From Oceanospirillales bacterium (GTDB taxonomy: Bacteria > Pseudomonadota > Gammaproteobacteria > Pseudomonadales > Endozoicomonadaceae), in assembly GCA_004762125.1 (NCBI GenBank), contig SIHQ01000002.1, positions 248,001-312,000 of the forward strand: a stretch of DNA of 64,000 bases, in the 5' to 3' direction. This document shows, piece by piece, positions 27,091-37,200 of this stretch. The notes beneath the pieces are model-generated. The model made no database searches, had not been told where the DNA came from, and saw only the letters and a program-made list of their open reading frames with translations. Position 1 is the stretch's first letter. Each line of letters starts with the position of its first letter. Both the position numbers and the translations under genes were made by a program.

Positions 27091-28548
27091 TCAGAATACG
27101 CTGATTGTGTAGTCCACGATGAACCTGAGGTCAGTGGTTTTATCGTAAGCAAAGTCTTTCTTATCTTGATTGTTCATCTTGCTTAGTTCTTTATCGCCTT
27201 CATGCTGTGCGTATTGCAGGGAAACATTCAGACCTTCCAGCTCTTTCTGTTGGAATGCATAGGAAACAGCAAGGTTGTGCTCACTTTCCTTGTACTTTCC
27301 ATCAGTGTTGCTGGCTTTGATATCGGAACCTTTGGTGTAGGTGTAGCTGGCATTCAGGCCTGGAGCTCCGATTTTCTCGAAGTTATAGCCAAGTGATGCC
27401 TGAAGAACCTTCTCACCGTTGTAGTTGAAGTCCGAAACCTGACGCTTTGTGGCGTAGCCGATATCGTTAAAATCACGACCTGAATCTGTAGCCAGGTTGT
27501 AATCGAAGATACCAAGACCGCTTTCTTTCTGAGCTTCAACCTTGCTGAAAGAAAGGCCTGCAGTGAACATATCATGGGTAAGCGTGGCATTCAGGACATA
27601 CATCTTGGCGTCTTTATCAAAGCCGCTACCGTCTATGCTGGACCAAGCGTCGCCATTTTCTTGAGCTTTGTAAAAATCACCTTCGAGGAAGAGAGCGGTG
27701 TCTTCATCGATTGGGAAGGTGTAGTTCAGATTGGCATGATAGATCTTCAAGTAGTCCTTGCTTGCTGCGTAATCCAGTCCGGCGCCCACACCTGATTCGT
27801 GCAGATAGCTACCACCAGCGGTGTAGATGCTATCAATTTTGGTGCTTTCTTTGTGTCTACCGTCTTTACCAGGTTTGTTGCTGGTGAACTCTTCCATCTT
27901 GTCACCGTTATGAACAGAAACCTTGTTGGTCCATGCAGCATAAACGTCAACGTCACCCAACTTGGCGTCAGCTGTTGCACCCTGGAAGGTGGTTGGTGTC
28001 AGTTTTGATTCGCCTGTAAGCAGAGGCTTATTGATTTCAACGATACCTGCACGGGCAAGAACATTGTAATCAGCGTCACCAGCGAAGGCTTTGATGTGAG
28101 CCAGGCCAATTTTACCGTAACTGCTTTGATCGGCTTCAAATTGACTCTTTTCCTTGTTAAATTTTGCTTCGTCTTCCTTAAGAAGGCTTGTGCCTGAACG
28201 GTCGTCTTTACCAATCAGTTTTAAACCACCGTAGAGTGAGAAATCAAACCCGATAGCTGCTGTTTCGTTACCGAAATAGCCAGATTCAAAGTTGAGTTCA
28301 AAACCTTGTCCCCAAGCTTTTTGTTTGCCCTGATTTTTAATTTTACGCTTAAGGCCATCAATTTCTGTATAGAATTTTTGATCAAAATTCTTATTTTGAT
28401 GATCCTGATAATAATTTTTTAATTTCAGGGTGAGACTGTTCGTGCTTGGCAGGCCAGCTGGTATTTCACTTGAATCGGCATTTGAGAAGACCGAGACAGA
28501 TGAAAGAAGCACAGCAGCACTTGTCGCTGAGATCACGGCAAGTTTCAT
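27091..28548 (-). CDS. OprD-family outer-membrane porin (long form)
   Basis: A 485-residue porin with a signal peptide (LAVISATSAAVLLSSVSVFSNA). OprD-like strands include NSLTLKLKNYYQDHQNKNF and GQGFELNFESGYFGNETAAI; the C-terminus is RFIVDYTISVF. It is longer than the other OprD-like proteins here because of Lys/Glu-rich loop insertions near residues 60 and 125-150. ATG at 28548 is supported by AAGGAG six bases upstream. Paralogy with the gene at 25563 is likely. Confidence 0.88.
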   Translation of the reverse strand: MKLAVISATSAAVLLSSVSVFSNADSSEIPAGLPSTNSLTLKLKNYYQDHQNKNFDQKFYTEIDGLKRKIKNQGKQKAWGQGFELNFESGYFGNETAAIGFDFSLYGGLKLIGKDDRSGTSLLKEDEAKFNKEKSQFEADQSSYGKIGLAHIKAFAGDADYNVLARAGIVEINKPLLTGESKLTPTTFQGATADAKLGDVDVYAAWTNKVSVHNGDKMEEFTSNKPGKDGRHKESTKIDSIYTAGGSYLHESGVGAGLDYAASKDYLKIYHANLNYTFPIDEDTALFLEGDFYKAQENGDAWSSIDGSGFDKDAKMYVLNATLTHDMFTAGLSFSKVEAQKESGLGIFDYNLATDSGRDFNDIGYATKRQVSDFNYNGEKVLQASLGYNFEKIGAPGLNASYTYTKGSDIKASNTDGKYKESEHNLAVSYAFQQKELEGLNVSLQYAQHEGDKELSKMNNQDKKDFAYDKTTDLRFIVDYTISVF

Positions 28549-28840
28549 TATCAACTCCTTAAGTCGAGACTGTCAGACAAGCTTCTCTGCCCGATGGTTT
28601 CTTTAACAAGAAATCACCTGAAAAGGGTTTCAGAGCCCTGTTCTTATACAGTCCTTGGTTGTTTTATGTTTAGGCAATAGGAGTGATGAAGTAAAACAGT
28701 GATTCCAGATTTTGCAAATGTCAGAAATGAATAAGAAGTTAATTATCTATCTCTTTTAATAAATCACCCTTAGCCTTTATTAATTCCTACCTTGAACGAA
28801 GGCATATAATAAGTAGATGACTGCTTTCAGGGATGGGGTG

Positions 28841-29341
28841 ATGGTTGATAATAATAGAAATAATAATATGGAATTGAAAGAGAATGGGTTGTGGTCTCTG
28901 TTTCTTTCAAAAGGTGGAACAGTCAGTCAGCTTAGATCTATTTCTGAAAATCAACTGGAATCTATCTATCAGCAGGGTTTTAGTCACTTTGAAACCGGCC
29001 ATTTTAAAGAAGCTCTGACTATTTTCAGGTATTTAGCCATTATGAATCATAGAGATACACGCTATTTTCTGGCAATGGGGTTGTCCCTAAGCCAGTTAGA
29101 TCTTGATTCTGCAGCCATACCTCCCCTGGATTACGCATCACGTATTGATAACAGTGACCCAAGGCCTTCATTGGCCATGGTTGAGTGTTTTATCAAGCTT
29201 AAAAATCGTGGTTTGGCCGAATCAGCTTTAAAAGAAGCCGCTCGAATATTGAAATCAGAGTCTGGCTGGAAAGAGGAGAGGAGTGTTGCGCTTCAGTTTA
29301 AAAAATACCTGACCGGTGAAACCTTTGGAGAAAAACAATGA
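28841..29341 (+). CDS. SycD/LcrH-family type III secretion chaperone
   Basis: A 166-residue tetratricopeptide chaperone. The family pattern is clear: SIYQQGFSHFETGHFKEALT, then IFRYLAIMNHRDTRYFLAMG, then DNSDPRPSLAMVECFIKL and AESALKEAARIL. It aligns by eye along the length of Yersinia SycD (LcrH), a class II chaperone that holds translocators before secretion. ATG 28841 is preferred (AGGGA about seven bases upstream); the frame also opens at 28817. Its stop overlaps the next start (ATGA), so the pair is coupled. No type III apparatus gene is in the window. Confidence 0.82.
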   Translation: MVDNNRNNNMELKENGLWSLFLSKGGTVSQLRSISENQLESIYQQGFSHFETGHFKEALTIFRYLAIMNHRDTRYFLAMGLSLSQLDLDSAAIPPLDYASRIDNSDPRPSLAMVECFIKLKNRGLAESALKEAARILKSESGWKEERSVALQFKKYLTGETFGEKQ

Positions 29342-30852
29342 CAAACGGAGTGAATCCAAACAGTAGTGGTTCTGTAGGAGGTGCTTCAGGAGGAGGTGCT
29401 TCAGGAGGAGCTGCTTCAGGAGTGATAGGTCCGGTAACTTCTACCTCACTGACGACTCAGGTCAGTCAGGGATACAGTGGTACTAATTCTGTGTCGAGCA
29501 CTCCTGGTACTGCAAATACCGGCAATAGCGTGACTCCCTCTGCTCCTGGAACCAGCAATGCAATCAGTAGTGATTTGTTGTTAAGAGCTTACGAAGCAAA
29601 ACTGGATGGGTTCAGAGCTTCTGTGCATGAGTTTAATCGTCGTTTTGATATTGATGACCTCTATGTCAATGACACCCAATCATTATTGCTGATGATTAAG
29701 GGGATGATGAGTGACACCCAAGCGCTTGCAGGGGCTGTATCGGTTGATCAGAACTTTGGTACTCGATCTACTCAGCAGGTTCAGCGGTTAGGCAGTGCTA
29801 ATGATTCAGTGCCTCTACGCGGGCAAATTGTTACGCGAACTGAAAATATTGCGACAGACACCGCAACCAAAGATGGCAAAAATATCAGGCTTGGTCAGAA
29901 ACAGGGTGAACGAACGACTGCTCAGCAGGATCTGGTGGATGCTCAAACAGCAGGTAATGCTAGTGCAGTGACTCAGCTGACTCTTGATATTCAGCTACTG
30001 GATCATGCAATAGCCAGTCTGACCACGGAAGTTACAACGCTTAATCAGCAAATTACAGCCATGGAGGCTCAAAATACGGCAGACCAGGCAGCACTGAAAA
30101 GCCTGAACCGTATCCTGACTTCGGTGACACAAGATTTTGTCAATGTGGGTGGCTTGTTGCAGAAAATCAAACAACGGTTTGATCCCGCCGCTCTTGAAAC
30201 CGGTGAAGATAACCGTGACGAGCTTTCGGTAGAAAATCAGCAGACTCTTAGTCAATCAGAGCGAGAAAGTAAAAAACGGGCAGAGGCTGAAGCAACGGGA
30301 CAAAAGCTCAGTGGTGAGCAGTTGGCTGCTGCCAGACGAGTGACTGACAGTCGGCAAGATGACGCTCTGTCAGTCACAGATTTCTTGTCTGAACCAGATC
30401 AGGAAACTCTGAGAGCTGTTTTTGGTGAAGATGATCAACGGTTAGCTCAGGCTATTGATGAGATTGATGATGCTCAAACATCAGTACCTGCAGGAGAAGC
30501 GGCTGACGGTTTTGCTATTGCAATAAGAGCGTCGGCTCAGGATCACGAAGCGCTAGAGCGAGCCATAAACCCTGCGGCAGAAAAACAGTATGGCGATAAT
30601 CTGAGCCTTGAAGGTGCGACTAATCCGCAGATTTATGCCCGTCTCTGGCTGGAAGCGAAAATGAGAGAAGGTGCTGAAACTCAAGGAGAGCGGGAAGATC
30701 AGCGTATTGAAGGCGCAGACCTGGAACAAACCTCTGATGATTCACTGGCCGAGATTCTTCAGAAATTGCAGGCTGTCCCTCTTGAAGTAGCGGATGCCCT
30801 TGAGGAACAACAGGAAGCTTCAGCGACTATCAGCAAAAACAGGCGTATATAA
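29338..30852 (+). CDS. Candidate secreted partner of the SycD-like chaperone
   Basis: A 504-residue protein whose start overlaps the chaperone stop by four bases. The first 80 residues are Gly/Ser/Thr/Ala-rich with short repeats (GASGGGASGGAASG), as in disordered secretion signals. Residues about 165-265 are a Gln/Thr/Ala-rich coiled coil. The rest is acidic and helical. No membrane helix is seen, so it is not a typical YopB/YopD translocator. It may be an effector, a tip or a gatekeeper-like protein; family unknown. Position directly behind a class II chaperone is the main argument for secretion. Confidence 0.65.
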   Translation: MTNGVNPNSSGSVGGASGGGASGGAASGVIGPVTSTSLTTQVSQGYSGTNSVSSTPGTANTGNSVTPSAPGTSNAISSDLLLRAYEAKLDGFRASVHEFNRRFDIDDLYVNDTQSLLLMIKGMMSDTQALAGAVSVDQNFGTRSTQQVQRLGSANDSVPLRGQIVTRTENIATDTATKDGKNIRLGQKQGERTTAQQDLVDAQTAGNASAVTQLTLDIQLLDHAIASLTTEVTTLNQQITAMEAQNTADQAALKSLNRILTSVTQDFVNVGGLLQKIKQRFDPAALETGEDNRDELSVENQQTLSQSERESKKRAEAEATGQKLSGEQLAAARRVTDSRQDDALSVTDFLSEPDQETLRAVFGEDDQRLAQAIDEIDDAQTSVPAGEAADGFAIAIRASAQDHEALERAINPAAEKQYGDNLSLEGATNPQIYARLWLEAKMREGAETQGEREDQRIEGADLEQTSDDSLAEILQKLQAVPLEVADALEEQQEASATISKNRRI

Positions 30853-30856
30853 TGCC

Positions 30857-30892
30857 TTCTGGTCAGGTATAGAGATTTATTCCTGACCAGAA
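30857..30892 (+). terminator. Hairpin at the end of the chaperone-partner operon
   Basis: TTCTGGTCAGG (30857-30867) and CCTGACCAGAA (30882-30892) form a perfect 11-base stem with a 14-base loop, four bases after the stop. The T run is poor, so termination efficiency is uncertain. Confidence 0.6.
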
Positions 30893-31017
30893 CACTTCTA
30901 TTTCACTTCCCGCGTTATGAGTTTTACAGTAACTGCCCTTCAGTATTTTCCGCTTTCCCTGCTTTCAGGTATAATCTATCGGTTTTGATAGTCGCAAACG
31001 AAGGATAGAGCGGTTCA

Positions 31018-31305
31018 ATGCCCATTTACGAGTATCAGTGTGGAAGTTGCGGTGACGTTAAAGAAGTCATCCAGAAGTTCAGTGATGCGCCACTGACTGA
31101 TTGTGACGGTTGTGGTGAGCCTGAATTGAAAAAGCTCCTGAGCGCACCAGCGTTTCGTTTAAAGGGTAGTGGCTGGTACGAGACTGATTTCAAGGGTGGC
31201 AAGAAAAAAAATCTGTCCTCTACGGATAATCATAGTCCTACTAAAGATTGCCCTACTAAAGACAGCAAAAGTTCTTGCGGTTCAAGTCCTGCGACGAGCG
31301 ATTAA
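31018..31305 (+). CDS. FmdB-family zinc-ribbon protein
   Basis: A 95-residue protein with the FmdB/putative regulatory zinc-ribbon start MPIYEYQCGSCGDVKEVIQK and a second CXXC pair (DCDGCGEPE), followed by a Ser/Lys-rich tail with extra cysteines. The role is unknown; zinc binding by the two CXXC pairs is expected. It precedes aspS by 84 bases, the usual place in gammaproteobacteria. Confidence 0.9.
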   Translation: MPIYEYQCGSCGDVKEVIQKFSDAPLTDCDGCGEPELKKLLSAPAFRLKGSGWYETDFKGGKKKNLSSTDNHSPTKDCPTKDSKSSCGSSPATSD

Positions 31306-31389
31306 CTTTAAATTTTTTTGTCAGATACGAAACGTTGTTTTATTAGCGCTTTGTGTCGAATCTGAATAGTCCCTGTTTTGAGGTATGTT

Positions 31390-33171
31390 ATGCGCAGCCA
31401 TTATTGCGGCGAATTGAATCTCTCCCATGATGGGCAGGAGGTTACCCTCTGTGGATGGGTACACCGCCGCCGCGACCATGGTGGAGTGATCTTCCTGGAT
31501 ATGCGTGACCGTGAAGGTATCACCCAGGTCGTTATCGATCCCGATACGGAAGAAGCCTTTGCACTGGCTAATAAGTCCCGTAGTGAATACGTGCTGAAAA
31601 TTACCGGCCTCGTGCGTCCACGCCCGGAAGGCACCACTAATGCCAGTATGAGCACAGGTGAGATCGAAGTGCTGGGTAAGCAGGTTGAAGTGCTGAACGA
31701 AGCTCAGACACCTCCTTTCCAGATCGAAGGTTACACCGAGGTGGGTGAAGACGTTCGCCTGAAGAGTCGTGTCATTGACCTACGTCGCCCGGAAATGCAG
31801 GAAAGGATGATTCTGCGTTCCAAGGTGACCAGTGCGGTTCGTTCTTTCATGGACGCTCGTGGTTATCTGGATGTAGAAACGCCGGTTCTGACTCGTGCAA
31901 CACCTGAAGGTGCTCGTGATTATCTGGTTCCTTCACGGACTCACGAAGGCAAGTTTTTTGCTTTGCCTCAGTCTCCTCAGCTGTTCAAACAGATGCTGAT
32001 GGTGGCCGGTTTTGACCGTTACTACCAGATCGTTAAGTGCTTCCGTGATGAAGACTTGCGTGCGGATCGTCAACCTGAATTTACCCAAATCGATATCGAA
32101 ACATCCTTTATGGATGAAGAGAAAATCATGGGTACTGCGGAAGAGCTGGTTAAAACCGTATTCGGTCAAACCCGTGGCGTTGAGTTGGGTGAGTTTCCTC
32201 ACATGACTTACGCCGAAGCCATGAAACGTTTTGGTTCAGACAAGCCGGATCTGCGTATTCCGCTGGAACTGGTTGACGTTGCAGATTTGATGGCCAGTGT
32301 TGAATTCAAAGTATTCAAAGGCCCGGCTGAAGATCCAAAAGGCCGTGTTGCTGCTATGAAAGTGACCGGTGGTGCAACTCTGTCCCGTAAGCAAATTGAT
32401 GGCTACACCAAGTTCGTCAGCATCTACGGAGCCAAAGGTCTGGCCTGGATCAAGGTGAATGAACTGGAGAACGGTGCTAACGGCCTGCAGTCTCCGATCA
32501 TCAAGTTCCTCGGCGATGACGTAGCCATGCAGATCATGGAACGTCTGGGTGCACAGAACGGTGACATCATCTTCTTTGGTGCAGACAAAGAGACGGTCGT
32601 TAACGAAGCTCTGGGTGCTCTGCGTTGTAAGGTGGGTAAAGATCTGGACCTGTTTACTAAAGAGTGGGCTCCGTTGTGGATTGTTGACTTCCCGATGTTT
32701 GAAGAAACAGACGACGGCAAGCTGACAGCATTGCACCATCCTTTCACAGCGCCATCCTGTTCTCCGGAAGAGCTGCAAGCCAACCCTGAAACTGCTTTGT
32801 CCCGTGCATATGACATGGTGATTAACGGTTATGAAGTCGGTGGTGGTTCCATTCGTATTCACCGCGAGCAGATGCAGCAGACTGTGTTCCGTCTGTTGAG
32901 CATTGAAGAAGAAGAGCAGCGTGAGAAGTTCGGTTTCCTGCTGGACGCTCTGAAGTACGGTGCACCACCTCATGGTGGTTTGGCATTTGGTCTGGATCGT
33001 TTGGTGATGCTGCTGTGCGGCACCGACAACATCCGTGACGTTATTGCCTTCCCGAAAACCCAGTCTGCAGGTTGTCTGCTGACTCAGGCTCCGGGAGAAG
33101 TTGATGGTAACCAGCTGCGCGATTTGAACATCCGTATTCGTCGTGATCCAGCTTCTGCTACCAGTCATTAA
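31390..33171 (+). CDS. aspS: Aspartyl-tRNA synthetase
   Basis: A 593-residue class II synthetase of the bacterial type. The N-terminal OB-fold anticodon-binding domain ([22 protein letters not shown]) is followed by the catalytic core with motif 2 ([20 protein letters not shown]), the bacterial GAD insertion (residues about 285-420) and motif 3 ([20 protein letters not shown]). ATG at 31390 is chosen over the TTG at 31378 because GAGG lies six bases upstream. E. coli AspS is 590 residues. It starts the conserved aspS-yebC-ruv block. Confidence 0.97.
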   Translation: MRSHYCGELNLSHDGQEVTLCGWVHRRRDHGGVIFLDMRDREGITQVVIDPDTEEAFALANKSRSEYVLKITGLVRPRPEGTTNASMSTGEIEVLGKQVEVLNEAQTPPFQIEGYTEVGEDVRLKSRVIDLRRPEMQERMILRSKVTSAVRSFMDARGYLDVETPVLTRATPEGARDYLVPSRTHEGKFFALPQSPQLFKQMLMVAGFDRYYQIVKCFRDEDLRADRQPEFTQIDIETSFMDEEKIMGTAEELVKTVFGQTRGVELGEFPHMTYAEAMKRFGSDKPDLRIPLELVDVADLMASVEFKVFKGPAEDPKGRVAAMKVTGGATLSRKQIDGYTKFVSIYGAKGLAWIKVNELENGANGLQSPIIKFLGDDVAMQIMERLGAQNGDIIFFGADKETVVNEALGALRCKVGKDLDLFTKEWAPLWIVDFPMFEETDDGKLTALHHPFTAPSCSPEELQANPETALSRAYDMVINGYEVGGGSIRIHREQMQQTVFRLLSIEEEEQREKFGFLLDALKYGAPPHGGLAFGLDRLVMLLCGTDNIRDVIAFPKTQSAGCLLTQAPGEVDGNQLRDLNIRIRRDPASATSH

Positions 33172-33197
33172 TGAGTGGTGTTGCCGGTGGTGTTGAT

Positions 33198-33225
33198 CGT
33201 TGGGTTAGGCTTCGTTAACCCAACG
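33198..33225. repeat. REP-like hairpin 1 between aspS and yebC
   Basis: CGTTGGGTTA (33198-33207) and TAACCCAACG (33216-33225) form a perfect ten-base stem with an eight-base loop. Palindromes with the TTGGGTTA/TAACCCAA core recur between genes in many bacterial genomes; here I see only this copy. It may also help terminate aspS. Confidence 0.6.
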
Positions 33226-33246
33226 ACGTAGGTCTAATTTTTGTAG

Positions 33247-33332
33247 CACTTACACCGGCATAAGCTTGTTGGCTTGGGGCGGAGCCCTAGGCCAACAAGC
33301 GAGCCAAAGAATATTTTACCGGTCGTGTAAGC
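33247..33332. repeat. REP-like hairpin 2, nested inverted repeat
   Basis: The inner arms GCTTGTTGGC (33264-33273) and GCCAACAAGC (33291-33300), joined by GGGC/GCCC pairs, make a near-perfect 17-base stem with a three-base loop. The outer arms CTTACACCGG and CCGGTCGTGTAAG (33249-33258 and 33319-33331) pair imperfectly. The two palindromes fill the aspS-yebC gap. It could be a mobile-type repeat or a structured RNA leader of yebC. Confidence 0.6.
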
Positions 33333-33366
33333 GGTCGGTTTTGATTTGAGATAGAGGATATTTCCT

Positions 33367-34113
33367 ATGGCAGGTCATAGTAAATGGGCCAATATCAAGC
33401 ATCGTAAAGCGGCTCAGGACGCTAAACGAGGCAAGATTTTTACCAAAATCATTCGTGAGTTGGTCGTTGCTGCCAAGCAGGGTGGCGGTAATGTTGAAGA
33501 CAATCCAAAGCTGCGTGCTGTTGTAGACAAAGCATTGGGTGTCAACATGACCCGCGACACTATTAATAGAGCTGTAGCTCGTGGTGCTGGTGGTGATGAC
33601 GATTCTAATATGGAAGAGATCACCTACGAAGGTTATGGTGTTGGCGGTATTGCGGTACTCGTTGAGTGCTTAACTGACAACCGTAACCGTACCGTTGCTG
33701 AGGTTCGTCATGCTTTCTCAAAGCACGGTGGGAACCTCGGTACTGACGGTTCCGTTGCTTACATGTTTGAGCGCAAGGGGCAAATCTTCTTTGAGCCGGG
33801 TCTGGATGAAGACACGATCATGGAAGCGGCTTTGGAAGCCGGTGCTGAAGATGTAGTCACTCACGATGATGATTCATTTGAAGTGGTTACCAACTGGACC
33901 GAATTCATGACGGTGAAAGACGCTTTGGAAGCGGCCGGTTTTACTGCGGCTGGTGGCGAAGTAGCCATGATCGCAGAAAACACGACAGAACTGGATGTAA
34001 CCAGTGCCGAGAAAATCATGAAACTGGTTGATCGTCTTGAAGACCTGGATGATGTTCAGAATGTTTACACTAATTCAGACATTCCTGAAGAAGTGATGGC
34101 TCAACTGGACTAA
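33367..34113 (+). CDS. yebC: YebC/PmpR-family protein (TACO1 homologue)
   Basis: A 248-residue protein with the family start [20 protein letters not shown], then [16 protein letters not shown] and [21 protein letters not shown]. YebC-type proteins have been described as transcription regulators and as translation factors for proline-rich stretches. Gene order aspS-yebC-ruvC is conserved in gammaproteobacteria. The last 386 bases are duplicated in damaged form at 37388-37730, on the far side of the SopB-like gene. Confidence 0.95.
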   Translation: MAGHSKWANIKHRKAAQDAKRGKIFTKIIRELVVAAKQGGGNVEDNPKLRAVVDKALGVNMTRDTINRAVARGAGGDDDSNMEEITYEGYGVGGIAVLVECLTDNRNRTVAEVRHAFSKHGGNLGTDGSVAYMFERKGQIFFEPGLDEDTIMEAALEAGAEDVVTHDDDSFEVVTNWTEFMTVKDALEAAGFTAAGGEVAMIAENTTELDVTSAEKIMKLVDRLEDLDDVQNVYTNSDIPEEVMAQLD

Positions 34114-34138
34114 CAGCCTACTGAGTTAATGAACCACG

Positions 34139-34165
34139 CCAGTTTGCAGATTGTCTGCAGACTGG
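34139..34165 (+). terminator. Hairpin after yebC
   Basis: CCAGTTTGCAGA (34139-34150) and TCTGCAGACTGG (34154-34165) form a 12-base stem with one T-G pair and a three-base loop, 25 bases after the stop. The following T run is short. It probably separates yebC from the large gene downstream. Confidence 0.6.
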
Positions 34166-34294
34166 TTTCCAGATGTGACTGTTTTACTCCCCCCTTTTTC
34201 TACTCTCTGTGACTAAAGTCGTAGCTGATCTTTTGAACCTTTCCCGTTTTCCTATCTCTAATCTGTGAATAAATTCTACATGGAGGTAGGAGCA

Positions 34295-37200
34295 ATGACC
34301 CCGAATCAATGGACTGGTATTGGACAATATACTGCCCGTTTTATGGGCAATATGGCTGAAATTGGATGTTCGGCAGTCCGTGGTATTTGGGGCGTTTCCA
34401 AGGCTGTAGTGACAGCTCCCTTTATAGCGATGAATCTATATATCGAAGGTCAGCTTGAAGGCACTCCTCTCGCTTCTAGAAAAAGAGAGACTGTTCTGGT
34501 TCCTAATTTTTTTGTTGCAACAGGTCATACTTTAAAGAAGAGCGACTCAGAAGATAGCACCTCAGAAGGAGATATCTCAGAAACCAGTAATAACTCTGAG
34601 AGTTCTGAGCTTGAGCATTACTCCGAGTCGGAATTTGAAAATGAGGATGAACCTGAAGCCAAACCATACATGTCTCTATGTCAAAAAAACCTTACTTCAC
34701 TGAATGGAAAGTCGAGTCGTGATGAAGAGTCTCTTGATCTTCGTTCTCGAGCTCGAACCAATACATTAACTCTTTCACAAAAAGAAACGCAAAGCCTAGC
34801 CGCTCGGTTGAAGGTCTCAAAAAATGCAATAAAGCAGGAACTGAGTCTATTCAATGACGATCTTGCTCCGGAAGGAACAGATGCTGATCTGGGATTGATG
34901 GCGCAGTTAGCGACTCTCACTAATAGAATCAGGACAGAGCAGGATGAAGAAAATTTTGATGATGAACAAGATGCGAAAGAACTTACTAAAAGTTTACGCC
35001 TCCACTTATCGCACGCTCATGAGTTAGAGGGAAAGAGCCTAGCTGAATCATTGCGCCTTATTGTTCAGCAGACCAGAAAGAAAGAAAAGCAACAGAAAAC
35101 AGATATCGCCAAGCAGCTGGATCCTGACCTCCGCAACAGTCATCTATGTAAACTACTGAAGAAACAAAAGAGCATTCCATTCTGCGAACATAAAGAAGTA
35201 GCCGCTGCATTTGGCCAGCGCATGAGTGGTTGTTCGTACGATAAAGAACAGTTTAAAGCTCAGTTTCTAGAGTTTATAACATCTTATCAATCCCGCCCCC
35301 ATCGATTGGTTCCGGCTTTGGTTAACCTAATGAAGGTCAATCATGTTGACCACTCACTGCCTGTAACTATCGAGGATATAGAGAGCCTGAGTGAAACAGG
35401 TTTAGTTCTGACCGGTCCTGAAAAGGACGTTGTAGAGCACTTTATTCAGTTATCCAAGGATGTTCATCAGCTGCTCCATTGCCCCCTATTAGGTAAAAAA
35501 TCTGATAGTTACTATGGCCAGATTTGTAAAATGAGAGCTCTTCAGCAGCGCTTATCTTTGGCGAAAGAGCAGAGATCAGGAACTAGCCAGTTTTCAGGCG
35601 CTATCAAATCAGATCTTAATACTATGGACTGTCTGTTGAATATGAAGCTCAAGCAGGTTGAGCTGACTCGAAAAAATGATGAACGTAAATACTGCAGTGC
35701 CATTGCTCAGGCTGAAGCCTGGGAAGCGGATGCCAGAGATGCTTTGGAAACACTGAAGAACGGTTATCTGGCTGAGGCTAGAGAAGCTGCGAAGGGTATG
35801 AGGCCTATTCGCAAGGCTTTACATGGTCACGTGGTGACTAAAAAACTAAAAGTTTTCAAAAAAGCCTTACGTACCATTGATGATGAAGCTAAAAATCTGA
35901 GAGTCTCTCTGAAAAAAAAGCAGCTGGAATACAGTGAACTCGTCAATAAAAATGAGTTGAGAAGCTTAGATGTTCAAGAGCTGGCTCAGACAGACATACC
36001 CGAGATGGTAGCAATGATCGATACCCATGTTGCAGCATTAACCGGAATTCTGAAAAATTTTAAGGGAGGCAATAAACAGTTGAGTGAGAACGTTATTGAT
36101 CGGTTGGAGAATAAAGCTCCTCAGGGTGTTAGCCACTACTCAGTACCATTGATGGTGGACGGACAGCTGCATTCCTTCCAGGTAACTTTCACGCCGGCAA
36201 AAGACTTTGTTCTTCCACTGGGCGCTGATGATCAGAAGATTAGTGATCTGATTGGCTTTCAAGGACGATTTCCCTGTTCTGCCAATCGGAATTCTGAGGA
36301 TGCTCAAAACCTTACCGTGGTAGAAGTACATGACGAGCAAGGTGTACTGGTTCGCAGAGAAGTGCGGGTCGGTACATTGGTTCCCTACCTGATTGAAGAT
36401 GATATTGAACGCTATAGAATTACTGAAAAACGCTGTACTCAGGCTTTAACGATGCTTGCCGCGGCGAACCGTGATGTATTGGGTGGCTTGAACAGCAAAG
36501 TGCAGAATGAAGCTGGGCAAGTAGAGCCGGTTGATTTGCCTTTCTCTTATGTGTGTTATCTGTCGCCTGATAAGGCGCGTGATAAAACAGGTCTTCACGA
36601 AGACGAGTATCAGATGGTCAATGAATCAAGAGCAATGCTGAAAACAATGTCCGAGAATCCCCGGAAACTAACTTTTGGCATCGGTGAAGAAGCTTGCAGC
36701 GAAACATACAACGTTAAACCGAAAATGTTTGTTTTTCCGGTAAATATGCTGGGGTTTAATGAGTTTCTGGCAACGGCTGCTCGAACGTTTACTCTTGCTG
36801 ATGAAGTTAATGACGAGTCCATGAAGACACTTATTGGTAAGGGTAATAATGAATCAGGTGAACCCGCTGGTGAGGTAGGTGAATTTCTGGCATCAGCTGC
36901 TGGTAGGAGTCTATCTTCTCTGGAGCGTGAAGAGTTAATCGAATTGTGTGATGAGTTTCGTAATGTAATTACCAACCGTCTTTATCATCATGCGGGTACA
37001 CGACCTTTTTATCCTTCCTGGTTGGTGGAGCAGATAAGTCTGCGTACTAAGCAAGGATTACTGAACGGCTGCAAGAGTGCCAAAGACCGAACTAATAATG
37101 CTAACAAATCTCACATCGTAGACAGTTGTACGGCGCATGTCAGAAAACAGTTGAGTTGTGAAGGAACTGCATGGCAAAGGCTGGCACTGGGCAAGGATCT

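Noticed and set aside
28805-28810. A TATAAT sequence before the SycD-like gene
   Set aside because: A perfect -10-like hexamer but no matching -35 at the right distance, so not listed as a promoter.
29380-29430. GGTGCTTCAGGAGGA repeats in the chaperone partner gene
   Set aside because: Explained as the coding sequence of the Gly/Ala/Ser head; too few copies to list as a separate element.
32236-33168. A long minus-strand frame opposite aspS
   Set aside because: Antisense shadow of the complete aspS gene.
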